Notes under the pieces: model-generated
What the model was told of the DNA's origin: nothing
Database searches by the model: none
What the model saw: the letters and a program-made list of their open reading frames with translations, nothing else
From: Mycoplasmatota bacterium
Lineage (GTDB): Bacteria; Bacillota_I; Bacilli_A; Izemoplasmatales; Izemoplasmataceae
Assembly: GCA_030636545.1 (NCBI GenBank)
Contig: DAOVWR010000023.1
Span: 1-15,266, forward strand
Direction of reading: 5' to 3'
Length of the DNA: 15,266 nucleotides
Made by a program: the position numbers and the translations under genes
Shown: positions 1-6,927 of the stretch, piece after piece
How positions within the stretch are numbered: the stretch's first letter is position 1
How the letters are laid out: each line of letters starts with the position of its first letter

Positions 1-293
1 CTAATCTCTTGACCTACTTCGAAATTACAAAGTTCTTGACCTGAAATTTCTTTTAAGTAGCGCTTAGGTTTTGAATTAGATTTCGCGAAATGTCCAAGTT
101 CTGGTTTATTCGCCAATTTAATTCTTTTGTCTACGAAGCCTAATTGCATTGCTTCATATCCATCATTTTCAATAGTTTTCTTTTGTAGAACAACATTAGG
201 TTCACAACTTATAACAGTAACCGGAATTAAAATTCCTTCATCGTTAAATATTTGTGTCATTCCTACTTTTGTTCCTAAGATACCTTTGGCCAT
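1..293 (-). CDS. rplC: 50S ribosomal protein L3 (3' end outside window)
   Basis: N-terminal part of ribosomal protein uL3, a 50S subunit protein that binds 23S rRNA near the peptidyl transferase centre. The frame starts at an ATG whose complement lies at 291-293 and reads MAKGILGTKVGMTQIF, the typical bacterial L3 start, then IPVTVISCEPNVVLQKK and a region matching the family (QLGFVDKR, KPKRYLKEI). About 97 residues are visible; the rest runs off the left edge. An AGGAGG site lies just upstream in the 16-nt gap after the rpsJ stop. The order rpsJ-rplC is the standard beginning of the S10 ribosomal operon, so the gene is presumably cotranscribed from the promoter near 755-783. Confidence 0.97.
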   Translation of the reverse strand, partial: MAKGILGTKVGMTQIFNDEGILIPVTVISCEPNVVLQKKTIENDGYEAMQLGFVDKRIKLANKPELGHFAKSNSKPKRYLKEISGQELCNFEVGQEI

Positions 294-309
294 GAGTACA
301 CCTCCTATT

Positions 310-615
310 TTATTTTAATATGATATCTACACCAGATGGTAAATCTAGGTGCATTAAACTGTCGATAGTCGCTGGAGTTGGATCCGCAATATCGATAAGA
401 CGTTTATGTGTACGTCTTTCAAATTGTTCACGAGAAGTTTTGTTAACGTGAACACTTCTTAGAATCGTAAAAATCTCTCTTTCCGTTGGTAACGGAATTG
501 GGCCTGATATTTTAGCCCCTGTTTTCTTAGCTGTTTCTACGATCTTTGCTGCTGATTGATCTAATAATCTGTGATCATAAGATTTCAATCTGATTCTAAT
601 TCTTTGACCTGCCAT
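310..615 (-). CDS. rpsJ: 30S ribosomal protein S10
   Basis: Full-length uS10 (101 aa, usual length about 102), a 30S head protein that also acts as NusE in transcription antitermination. Recognisable motifs are QRIRIRLKSYDHR at the N-terminus, IVETAKKTGAKISGPIPLPT in the middle, SREQFERRTHKRLIDI, and the terminal LPSGVDIILK. The start ATG (complement 613-615) is preceded by AAGGAGG at normal spacing. It is the first gene of the S10 operon and lies 16 nt before rplC. A 5' leader of about 130 nt separates it from a strong sigma-A type promoter. The C-terminus ends in IILK, slightly shorter than the common -IKL ending. Confidence 0.98.
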   Translation of the reverse strand: MAGQRIRIRLKSYDHRLLDQSAAKIVETAKKTGAKISGPIPLPTEREIFTILRSVHVNKTSREQFERRTHKRLIDIADPTPATIDSLMHLDLPSGVDIILK

Positions 616-748
616 TAATATTTCCTCCTTTCGCCTATATTGATATATAGACTTGCTCGGTGTGAATTACCTAACACACTGTTACCAAGACAACGCCTCT
701 CGGTGTGTCAGCAACCTCCCACTTCGTAGCCCGACTCTGGCGTGAGTC
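616..748 (-). promoter_or_regulatory. Structured 5' leader of the S10 operon
   Basis: Between the predicted transcription start (about 748) and rpsJ, the minus-strand transcript is more GC-rich than its surroundings and folds readily. In transcript order there is a small hairpin (GACTC-ACGCCA-GAGTC), a G-rich segment (GTGGGAGGTTGC), then a long stem formed by TGACACAC and GTGTGTTA (one G-U pair) that encloses a second stem, CGAGA with TCTTG. A 9-nt sequence, CACACCGAG, occurs twice (complement at 699-707 and 656-664), so the GTGTG strand could pair with either copy. Ribosomal operon leaders of this kind often bind a ribosomal protein for feedback control; that role is inferred here, and I cannot assign it to a named leader family with certainty. 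Confidence 0.55.
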
Positions 749-754
749 TTGACT

Positions 755-783
755 ATAATATCAAAAAAAAAGATCTTATGCAA
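755..783 (-). promoter_or_regulatory. Sigma-A type promoter of the S10 operon
   Basis: On the minus strand, TTGCAT (complement 778-783) and TATTAT (complement 755-760) are separated by exactly 17 bp. The spacer contains a run of T. A start of transcription near 748 would place all the GC-rich leader in the transcript. Confidence 0.75.
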
Positions 784-848
784 GACATTTGTTATTTTAT
801 TTTGAAGCATTGTATCCTTATATTATATATATAGGAATATGCTGTTTC

Positions 849-871
849 TAAACGCCTAAATAAAGCGTTTA
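849..871. repeat. Perfect inverted repeat in the divergent intergenic region
   Basis: Arms TAAACGC and GCGTTTA, 7 bp, separate a 9-nt AT-rich spacer (856-864). It lies between the S10 promoter and the promoter of the Crp/Fnr-family gene. It could be a protein-binding site or a weak hairpin followed by TTTC on the plus strand. No gene upstream would need a terminator here. The rest of 784-928 is very AT-rich, with one imperfect dyad (807-842) and nothing coding that I can support. Confidence 0.45.
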
Positions 872-928
872 TTTCATGTTAGTTTTGGATGTAAAAATTA
901 AAAAATATTTATATATTTTCTAATAATC

Positions 929-956
929 TTTATTACTTAAAAAAATATGTTAAAAT
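929..956 (+). promoter_or_regulatory. Predicted promoter of the Crp/Fnr-family gene
   Basis: An extended -10 element (TG-T-TAAAAT, hexamer at 951-956) is preceded by a weak -35-like TTTATT at 929-934 with 16-bp spacing. The predicted transcription start (about 963) falls inside the TGTAAC dyad at 962-977. Confidence 0.5.
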
Positions 957-961
957 ATTTA

Positions 962-977
962 TGTAACAACCGTTACA
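962..977. promoter_or_regulatory. Crp/Fnr-like operator dyad at the regulator's own start site
   Basis: Perfect dyad: TGTAAC (962-967), 4-nt spacer AACC, GTTACA (972-977). Written as TGTAA-N6-TTACA it has the geometry of Crp/Fnr-family operators (TGTGA-N6-TCACA class). It sits between the -10 box and the Shine-Dalgarno site (GGAGTG, 981-986), over the expected +1, a position that would normally repress. Autoregulation by the gene product is an inference. Confidence 0.55.
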
Positions 978-991
978 AAAGGAGTGATTTC

Positions 992-1615
992 ATGAAACTT
1001 CAAGATTGTAAATTATTTAAAAATACTCGTGTAGATATTAATAGGATCGAGATTCGTGATTATCCAAATAATTACTCTTTTGCAATGGAATCTGAAGTTA
1101 TTAAATCAATTGGTATTGTTCTTGAAGGACGAGTTTTAATAAAAGCTTATTCTCTTGGGGGTAACAACTTCACTCTTAACACAATTGATGAAGGCCAAAT
1201 GTTTGGAGATATTTTGATATTTTCAGATGAGCACAATGGATTCCCAGGTACACTGATGACACAAGGAAAGACTAAAATAGCACTTATTCCTAATAAAGTA
1301 TTTAAGAAATTTTTATTTAATGACAATGATCTATTAAAAAACTTCCTAAGACTTCTTAGTGATAAGTCATATGCGCTTAACTATAAGAGTAGATTGTTAG
1401 GACAAGATTCAGTTAGAGATAAGATACTATTTTATCTCTATCATCAAAAGCGAATCCAAAAGACTCGCGTTATAAGTCTTAATATGACAAAAGAAGAACT
1501 TGCTAATCAATTATTTGTACAAAGACCATCTCTTAGTAGAGAATTAGGTCGAATGAAACGTGATGGATTAATTGATTATGATCGATATACTATAACTATT
1601 AAAAATAAAGGTTAG
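992..1615 (+). CDS. Crp/Fnr-family transcriptional regulator
   Basis: Predicted 207-aa DNA-binding regulator. The N-terminal part (about residues 20-120) looks like a cyclic-nucleotide-binding-type beta barrel, including GIVLEGRVLIKAYS and NTIDEGQMFGDILIFSD. A connecting helix follows, then a C-terminal winged helix-turn-helix (about 165-195) with TKEELANQLFVQRPSLSRELGRMKRDGLI, the classic Crp recognition pattern. I chose the ATG at 992 because GGAGTG lies 5 nt before it; an in-frame ATG at 947 lies upstream of the -10 box and has no ribosome site. Only one cysteine (residue 6) is seen, so an Fnr-type Fe-S oxygen sensor is unlikely. The gene faces arcC and shares its terminator. Crp/Fnr proteins such as ArcR or Flp activate arginine deiminase operons in other Bacillota, so control of the adjacent operon is plausible but unproven. 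Confidence 0.9.
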   Translation: MKLQDCKLFKNTRVDINRIEIRDYPNNYSFAMESEVIKSIGIVLEGRVLIKAYSLGGNNFTLNTIDEGQMFGDILIFSDEHNGFPGTLMTQGKTKIALIPNKVFKKFLFNDNDLLKNFLRLLSDKSYALNYKSRLLGQDSVRDKILFYLYHQKRIQKTRVISLNMTKEELANQLFVQRPSLSRELGRMKRDGLIDYDRYTITIKNKG

Positions 1616-1639
1616 TTCAAATTGAACTAACCTTTTATT
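1607..1639. terminator. Bidirectional intrinsic terminator between regulator and arcC
   Basis: A perfect palindrome with 14-bp arms centred on 1621: AAAGGTTAGTTCAA, one A, then the complement. T-rich tails follow on both strands (TTTTATTATT to the right; TTTATTTTT to the left on the minus strand). The stop codons of both converging genes (TAG at 1613-1615 plus; TAG at 1627-1629 minus) lie within the stem, so each gene ends in Lys-Gly-stop encoded by the palindrome. Confidence 0.88.
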
Positions 1640-2541
1640 ATTGTTCCAGCTTCTAGTTTAAATGCAGCTTCAGCATTATCTAAAGATGCAATAACTGAAA
1701 TCTTTTTATTTTTTGCAAAGTTGATAGAAGCCTTTATTTTAGGCAACATCGAACCTTCTGCAAACTGTTTTTCTTTTATTAACTCTTCTAGTCTGGTAAT
1801 TGAAACTTCATGTAATGCTTCTTCATTTTCTTTTCCAAAATTGATATATACATTATCAACTGCAGTAAGAATAACTAATATGTCAGCATCAATAATTTCT
1901 GCAAGTTTTGCGGATGCATTATCTTTATCAATAACAGCTGCGACACCTTCTAATGTGTGTCCTTTTTTTACTACTGGGATTCCTCCACCACCAACAGTAA
2001 TTACAATATGATTATCTTTTAATAAAGACTTAATCATTTCTTTTTCTTTAACATCTATTGGCATAGGGCTTGGTACAACTCGGCGATATCCTCTACCTGA
2101 ATCTTCAACCATATCATATCCCATTATTTCTTTTAATTTAATCGATTCATCTAATGAATAGAAACTTCCAATTGGTTTAGTAGGACAATCAAATGCTTTG
2201 TCAGCTTCGTCAACAATTACTTGTGTAACAATTGCCGCAATCGATTTATCGATATTTTGTTTTGCTAGTTCATTTCCAATTGAGTTTTGTAAGTGGTAGC
2301 CAATATACCCTTGGCTCATTGCTCCACATTCTGGAAATGGCATTGCTGGAGTTGAAGAAGATTCTGAAAAGGCAAGATTAATCATTCCAACTTGTGGTCC
2401 ATTTCCATGAGCTATAACTACTTCGTGTCCATCTTTAATTAATTCAACTATATGTACTGCGATATCTTTTAATAAATCTTTTTGTTCTTGTGGGTTTTTA
2501 CCTAGAGCATTTCCCCCTAAGCTTACAACTAATCTACTCAT
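1627..2541 (-). CDS. arcC: Carbamate kinase
   Basis: Cytosolic enzyme that transfers phosphate from carbamoyl phosphate to ADP, giving ATP, ammonia and CO2; the energy-yielding last step of the arginine deiminase pathway. It has 304 aa, close to the family length of about 310, with the amino-acid-kinase glycine loop SLGGNALG (7-14), AHGNGPQVG (44-52), the GGGGIPVV segment, AVIDKDNASAKLAE and the C-terminal GSMLPKI motif. The start ATG is preceded by AGGAGGAG. It overlaps arcB by 8 nt (ATGAGTAG) and is the last gene of the operon, ending inside the shared terminator. Confidence 0.97.
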   Translation of the reverse strand: MSRLVVSLGGNALGKNPQEQKDLLKDIAVHIVELIKDGHEVVIAHGNGPQVGMINLAFSESSSTPAMPFPECGAMSQGYIGYHLQNSIGNELAKQNIDKSIAAIVTQVIVDEADKAFDCPTKPIGSFYSLDESIKLKEIMGYDMVEDSGRGYRRVVPSPMPIDVKEKEMIKSLLKDNHIVITVGGGGIPVVKKGHTLEGVAAVIDKDNASAKLAEIIDADILVILTAVDNVYINFGKENEEALHEVSITRLEELIKEKQFAEGSMLPKIKASINFAKNKKISVIASLDNAEAAFKLEAGTIIKG

Positions 2542-3553
2542 ATTCTCCTCCTAAAGTCGCTAGCATAACCGCTTTAATTGTATGCATTCTATTTTCTGCT
2601 TCTTGAAAAACTACTGAGTAGTTTGATTCAATAACCTCATCAGTTACTTCCATTTCTCCATTTTTTACACGTGGAAATTTGTCACCAAATTCTTCTGATA
2701 TTGACGCTCCAACATCAGTCTCTTTATCATGAAATGCTGGTAAACAATGCATAAATATTGCTGTTGATTTAGCATTTTTCATAAGTTCCATATCTACTTG
2801 ATATTTATTCAATTGTTCAATACGAGTATTCCAAACTTCTTTAGGTTCTCCCATTGATACCCAAACATCTGTATAAATAACATCAACATCTTTAGTACCT
2901 TCCATTTTGTCTTCAGTGAATCTAATTGTTGAGCCAGTTTCTTTAGCAATTTTTAAACAAATATCAACTAGATTTTGCTCAGGCCATAGTTCTTTTGGAG
3001 CTACTGCTATAAAGTTAATACCTAGCTTAGCTGAACCAATCATTAAACTGTTACCCATGTTATTTCTTGAGTCTCCAATGTATGTAAAATTAATTCCTTT
3101 TAAGTATCCAAATATTTCTTTTATTGTTAAGAAATCAGCTAGTATTTGGGTCGGGTGATATTTATCAGTTAATCCATTCCAAACTGGTACCCCTGAATAC
3201 TTAGCAAGAGATTCTACATCTTTTTGTTTGTATCCTCTAAACTCTATACCATCATACATTCTACCAAGTACTCGAGCTGTATCTTTTACTGATTCTTTCT
3301 TATTCATTTGTGAGCCACTTGGTCCTAAGAAAGTAACGCCCATACCTAAATCAAGTGCTCCTACTTCAAAAGCACAACGTGTTCTTGTTGAGTCTTTTTG
3401 AAATAATAAGACGATATTTTTATCGGATAAAAGCTTGTGAGGGATTCCTTCATATTTTTCACTCTTTAGTTTTGATGAAAGATTAATTAAATAGTTAATT
3501 TCTTCTGGTGTGTAATCTAATAATGTAATAAAACTCCTTGTTTTTAAGTTCAT
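2534..3553 (-). CDS. arcB: Ornithine carbamoyltransferase, catabolic
   Basis: Converts citrulline plus phosphate to ornithine and carbamoyl phosphate when working catabolically. It has 339 aa with the carbamoyl-phosphate-binding STRTR (55-59), HPTQ (133-136), the DSRNNMGNSL segment (161-170) and the catalytic HCLPAFH loop (269-275). The C-terminal domain carries the ornithine-side contacts (DVWVSMGE). The catabolic assignment rests on its place between arcA and arcC; the same fold also serves arginine synthesis. AGGAGG lies just before the ATG (complement 3551-3553). Only 15 nt separate it from arcA, and its TAG stop is inside the first codons of arcC. Confidence 0.96.
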   Translation of the reverse strand: MNLKTRSFITLLDYTPEEINYLINLSSKLKSEKYEGIPHKLLSDKNIVLLFQKDSTRTRCAFEVGALDLGMGVTFLGPSGSQMNKKESVKDTARVLGRMYDGIEFRGYKQKDVESLAKYSGVPVWNGLTDKYHPTQILADFLTIKEIFGYLKGINFTYIGDSRNNMGNSLMIGSAKLGINFIAVAPKELWPEQNLVDICLKIAKETGSTIRFTEDKMEGTKDVDVIYTDVWVSMGEPKEVWNTRIEQLNKYQVDMELMKNAKSTAIFMHCLPAFHDKETDVGASISEEFGDKFPRVKNGEMEVTDEVIESNYSVVFQEAENRMHTIKAVMLATLGGEYE

Positions 3554-3568
3554 GTTTTCCTCCTAAAA

Positions 3569-4783
3569 TTATATTTCTTCTCTTTCTAGCGGCATACTCA
3601 TACAGCGAGGGCCACCTCTACCACGGGATAATTCACTTGAAGGAATTTCAAGGACTTTTACTCCCTGTTCTCTTAATATTCTATTTGTTACATGGTTTCT
3701 TGAATAGACAATTACTGTTCCTGGAGCTATTGCTAATGTGTTTGCTCCATCATTCCATTGTTCACGACCACTAGTGATTTTATCGCTACCACCACAGTTT
3801 ATAAGCTTAATTGGTCGTTTTAAGTGTTTTTCTAATATCTCTTCAAGTGATGATACTACTTTTATTACATTGATTTTACCATTATTGTTTGTTAATTCAA
3901 AAATAGTTAAATCTTTTCTGATTCCGGGGTGAATTGTAAATATTCCATAATCTATTTGCGTAAACACAGTATCTAAATGCATAAAAGCTCTTGTTTTTGG
4001 AATATTAAAAGCTAAGATTGTTTTAAATGATGTGTTGCCGTTAAATAGTTTATTAGCTAATTTCTCAATTGCTCGGGGATCTGTTCTCTTAGAGATACCC
4101 ACAGCAAGTGTCTCTTTACTAAGAACTAAAATGTCTCCACCTTCACTGTTATAACGATTATTTCTGTTTATATAAAATGGAATTTCCTCATTTTCAAACA
4201 GCGGATGAAACTTAAACATATACTCACTTAAAATTGTTTCTCGTTGTCTGGTATCTGTAAGCATGTTATTTATTGCAATTCCATTCCCAATACTTGCGAA
4301 TGGATCCCTTTGGAATAATATGTTAGGCATTGGATCTGTGTAAAATGGATATTCATTTTCTAACATATCCATTATTGAAACACGGTTCCTGACAGTTATT
4401 TCTTTAGTTCTAATTCCTTCAATCATTTTCTCAACTAAAGATTCATTATCTTGCTTAATTAAATAATCATAGACAGCACTTTTAACAGATTTAGATTTTA
4501 TTAATGATTCTTCAACAAACTGATTAATAAAATTAGATACTACTTCAGGATGGTGGTTTAGTGCCTCAACCACCATATCTTTAATATACAGTACTTTCAC
4601 TCCGTGTTCTCTTAGCAGTCTAGCAAACTCATCATGCTCTTCTTGAGCAACTTTTAGATAAGGAATATCATCAAAAAGAAGTCTCTCTAGCAAATCAGGA
4701 GTTAAATTTTCTAATTCCTTTCCTGGCCTGTGTAATAAAACTGTTTTTAATTTCCCTATCTCTGAAAACACATTAATTTTCAT
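3569..4783 (-). CDS. arcA: Arginine deiminase
   Basis: Hydrolyses L-arginine to citrulline and ammonia. It has 404 aa, normal for bacterial ADI. Guanidino-modifying-enzyme motifs are visible: FQRDPF (157-162, catalytic Asp160; many homologues have FTRDPF), EGGD (214-217), HLDTVF (269-274, catalytic His269), and the nucleophile Cys394 in GRGGPRCMSMP near the C-terminus. The start is preceded by a moderate site (AAGAGTGAT). It follows alr by only 14 nt, so arginine entry is placed downstream of the ornithine-degrading genes in the same transcript. There is no ArcD-type antiporter beside it. Confidence 0.98.
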   Translation of the reverse strand: MKINVFSEIGKLKTVLLHRPGKELENLTPDLLERLLFDDIPYLKVAQEEHDEFARLLREHGVKVLYIKDMVVEALNHHPEVVSNFINQFVEESLIKSKSVKSAVYDYLIKQDNESLVEKMIEGIRTKEITVRNRVSIMDMLENEYPFYTDPMPNILFQRDPFASIGNGIAINNMLTDTRQRETILSEYMFKFHPLFENEEIPFYINRNNRYNSEGGDILVLSKETLAVGISKRTDPRAIEKLANKLFNGNTSFKTILAFNIPKTRAFMHLDTVFTQIDYGIFTIHPGIRKDLTIFELTNNNGKINVIKVVSSLEEILEKHLKRPIKLINCGGSDKITSGREQWNDGANTLAIAPGTVIVYSRNHVTNRILREQGVKVLEIPSSELSRGRGGPRCMSMPLEREEI

Positions 4784-4797
4784 AAAATCACTCTTTT

Positions 4798-5874
4798 CTA
4801 TTTAGTATAAATCTTTGGTACTCGGTATTTAATTTGACAAATAATTTCATAATTGATTGTATTTAATCTATCTGCGACTTCATCTATTGAGACTAATCCA
4901 CCAAACATAATAATATTATCATCTTTTGTGATTGTCTCATCAATTTTAATAAACATTTGATCCATACATATTCTACCAATTATTGGATATCGTCTATTAT
5001 TTATTTCAACATCCCCACCTTGATTTAATCTAATAAATCCATCAGCGTAGCCTAGAGGTAATATACCAATTATTTCTTTCTTTTTGGCAGTATAAGTAGC
5101 TCCGTAGCCAACTTTATCCCCAGGATTAAGATGTTTTATTTCAGAAATATGAGATATTAAACTGAATGTGTTTTTAAGAAACTTAGTTTCCTTATCCAGT
5201 GTTAATCCATACAAACTTATACCAAGTCTAGTGTGTGTAGTGTAGCCTATCTCTGATTCGTATTTTATTGTTGAACTAGAATTCGAAGCATGAATCATCT
5301 CAAACTTATAATTCAGAAATTCTAAAATAGTAGAAAATCTATTAAGCTGAATATCATATAATTCTTTATTTCCATCCGCAGTAGCAAAATGAGTATAAAT
5401 TCCTTGTAGATTAAGCGCCTTGTTATTGTTTAAGATTTCGAATGCTTTAGAAATATCATCATTTGATTTAAATCCAAGTCTATTCATTCCGGTATCAACT
5501 TTCATATGAATAATAAGAGGCTCTTTAAAATTTTCAATTCCCTCTAGTTGATCAAAATTACTAATGGTAATTGTAAATTTGTTTCTAGATACTATCTCAA
5601 ATTGTTCCTTATCGATAACTCCCATTATTAGAATATCAATATCTTTAAATTCTTGTCTTAATTCTAATGCCTCTTCTAATAAAGATACAGCAAAATAATT
5701 GATATCTTTATCTATGAGATATTGTACAACTTCCATAACTCCATGCCCATATGCATTAGCCTTAACAACAGGAATTATTGTTTTATTATTTAATAGTGCT
5801 TTAATATTTTTATAATTATCATAAAGATTTTTAAGATTAATTTCAGCGTAGGTTTTTCTGTATATATTATTCAT
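4798..5874 (-). CDS. alr: Alanine racemase (PLP fold type III)
   Basis: Interconverts L- and D-alanine. It has 358 aa with the PLP-binding Lys38 in VVKANAYGHG, MKVDTGMNRLGF (124-135), THFATAD, the second catalytic base Tyr257 in GYGATYTA, GYADGF and RICMDQ (301-306). These match true Alr rather than the ornithine racemase next door. There is no clear Shine-Dalgarno sequence, and the start overlaps the orr stop in ATGAATAA, so translation is probably coupled. Its place in a pathway whose thiolase releases D-alanine suggests a catabolic role (D-Ala to L-Ala, feeding pyruvate) rather than, or besides, peptidoglycan supply. That role is inferred from context. Confidence 0.92.
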   Translation of the reverse strand: MNNIYRKTYAEINLKNLYDNYKNIKALLNNKTIIPVVKANAYGHGVMEVVQYLIDKDINYFAVSLLEEALELRQEFKDIDILIMGVIDKEQFEIVSRNKFTITISNFDQLEGIENFKEPLIIHMKVDTGMNRLGFKSNDDISKAFEILNNNKALNLQGIYTHFATADGNKELYDIQLNRFSTILEFLNYKFEMIHASNSSSTIKYESEIGYTTHTRLGISLYGLTLDKETKFLKNTFSLISHISEIKHLNPGDKVGYGATYTAKKKEIIGILPLGYADGFIRLNQGGDVEINNRRYPIIGRICMDQMFIKIDETITKDDNIIMFGGLVSIDEVADRLNTINYEIICQIKYRVPKIYTK

Positions 5875-6922
5875 AAGTTTTTGTCACATATTTAGACGTC
5901 ATAAGGCTCAATATTGAAGAGTAGGTCAATTTGAATAAAATTGTATCACCTACTGTGTAAACATTAAGTGATTCACTGATATCAACTATAATATGATCAC
6001 TACTTGAACCTAACAATTCTACAGTATCATAAGGAATCAGTTCCAGATAATCAACATCTTGTTTTCCTACCGCTATAATTGCTCTTAAAATATTTCCTTT
6101 ATCCTCAAATTTTGGTACCTTTCCGAATGCATTCATTCCTATTGTTCCAATTGGAATACTAGGCTTTTCTTTTAGTTCGATAATCTCAACTTCTAAAGTG
6201 AAAACATCAGCATAAGTATTATCTATATAATTTCCAAATGCTGTTTCACGGCCAAGAACGACCGATTCACCTAATCTAATATTATTTATTCCTTCGGGTA
6301 TCTTTTCATCAATTAATAGCTCAATATTACTAGAATTACCACCACTAATTATATCAAGAATGATATTAAATTCATTTTCTAGTAGATTCTTATAATCAAC
6401 AAGTTGTGACATAATCTCCTCAGTTGGAATTATCCCACCATAACAAGTTAAATTTGTGCCTATACCCTTAAGGTTAATGTGTTTTAGTTTAAGAATCTTT
6501 CTCACAGTTTCAATAACCTCTGTTTTAGCAAATATACCTTCTCTTAGATCTCCTAGGTCAATCATTAATATTACGCCATGATTCTTATTTAATTCATGAG
6601 CGTATTTATCTAAATATCTAATTGTTGAAATCTCTGAATTTAATGAAATATCCGAATGCATTACAACTCTTTTAGCATCGCCAATTGAAGGTAATCTTAA
6701 TAAAACCTTTGGAATCACAGAAGCAATACCAACTAAATTTTCAATTCTAGAATCAGCAATATAATCTACATTTTCTTCAATCATTATATCAATCAAAGTA
6801 TGTTCAGCACAAAAGACCTTAGATACAGCCATCATAGATAGTCCTTTTTCATGACATAGGTCTAGTAGATATCTTAAATTATGTCTAAACTTTTCTTTAT
6901 TAATAATTATTCTCGGATACAT
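5867..6922 (-). CDS. orr: Ornithine racemase (PLP fold type III)
   Basis: Predicted to convert L-ornithine to D-ornithine, the substrate of OraSE. About 351 aa. It is an Alr/YhfX-like TIM-barrel racemase with PLP Lys35 in MMAVSKVFCAE, then VLLRLPSIGDAKRV, MIDLGDLREGIF, GTNLTCYGGIIPT, ISGGNSSN and NNIRLGESVVLGRE, all features of the clostridial ornithine racemase family. I prefer the ATG at 6922 (MYPRI), preceded by GAGTGATTATT as in arcA; an in-frame GTG at 6931 overlaps the preceding stop as GTGA and would add three residues. It overlaps alr by 8 nt. The substrate assignment depends partly on the surrounding ornithine genes. Confidence 0.9.
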   Translation of the reverse strand: MYPRIIINKEKFRHNLRYLLDLCHEKGLSMMAVSKVFCAEHTLIDIMIEENVDYIADSRIENLVGIASVIPKVLLRLPSIGDAKRVVMHSDISLNSEISTIRYLDKYAHELNKNHGVILMIDLGDLREGIFAKTEVIETVRKILKLKHINLKGIGTNLTCYGGIIPTEEIMSQLVDYKNLLENEFNIILDIISGGNSSNIELLIDEKIPEGINNIRLGESVVLGRETAFGNYIDNTYADVFTLEVEIIELKEKPSIPIGTIGMNAFGKVPKFEDKGNILRAIIAVGKQDVDYLELIPYDTVELLGSSSDHIIVDISESLNVYTVGDTILFKLTYSSILSLMTSKYVTKTYE

Positions 6923-6927
6923 AATAA

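Noticed and set aside
656..707. CRISPR-like or mobile-element repeat from the two CTCGGTGTG copies
   Set aside because: Only two 9-nt copies, within an RNA leader with matching pairing partners; no array, transposase or target-site duplication anywhere in the window.
807..842. Imperfect inverted repeat GCAT...CCT / AGG...ATGC as an ArgR box
   Set aside because: The arms do not match an ARG box and the AT-rich centre makes partial symmetry expected by chance.
947..991. Longer N-terminus for the Crp/Fnr-family protein from an ATG at 947
   Set aside because: This start lies upstream of the predicted -10 box and has no ribosome site, and the extra residues are unlike the family; GGAGTG before 992 is clear.
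1721..2011. Plus-strand open frame of 96 codons inside arcC
   Set aside because: It is a shadow of arcC, with no ribosome site and no recognisable protein. The same holds for plus-strand frames inside arcB, arcA, ortB, ord and iorB, and for the out-of-frame minus-strand frame at 11298-11498.
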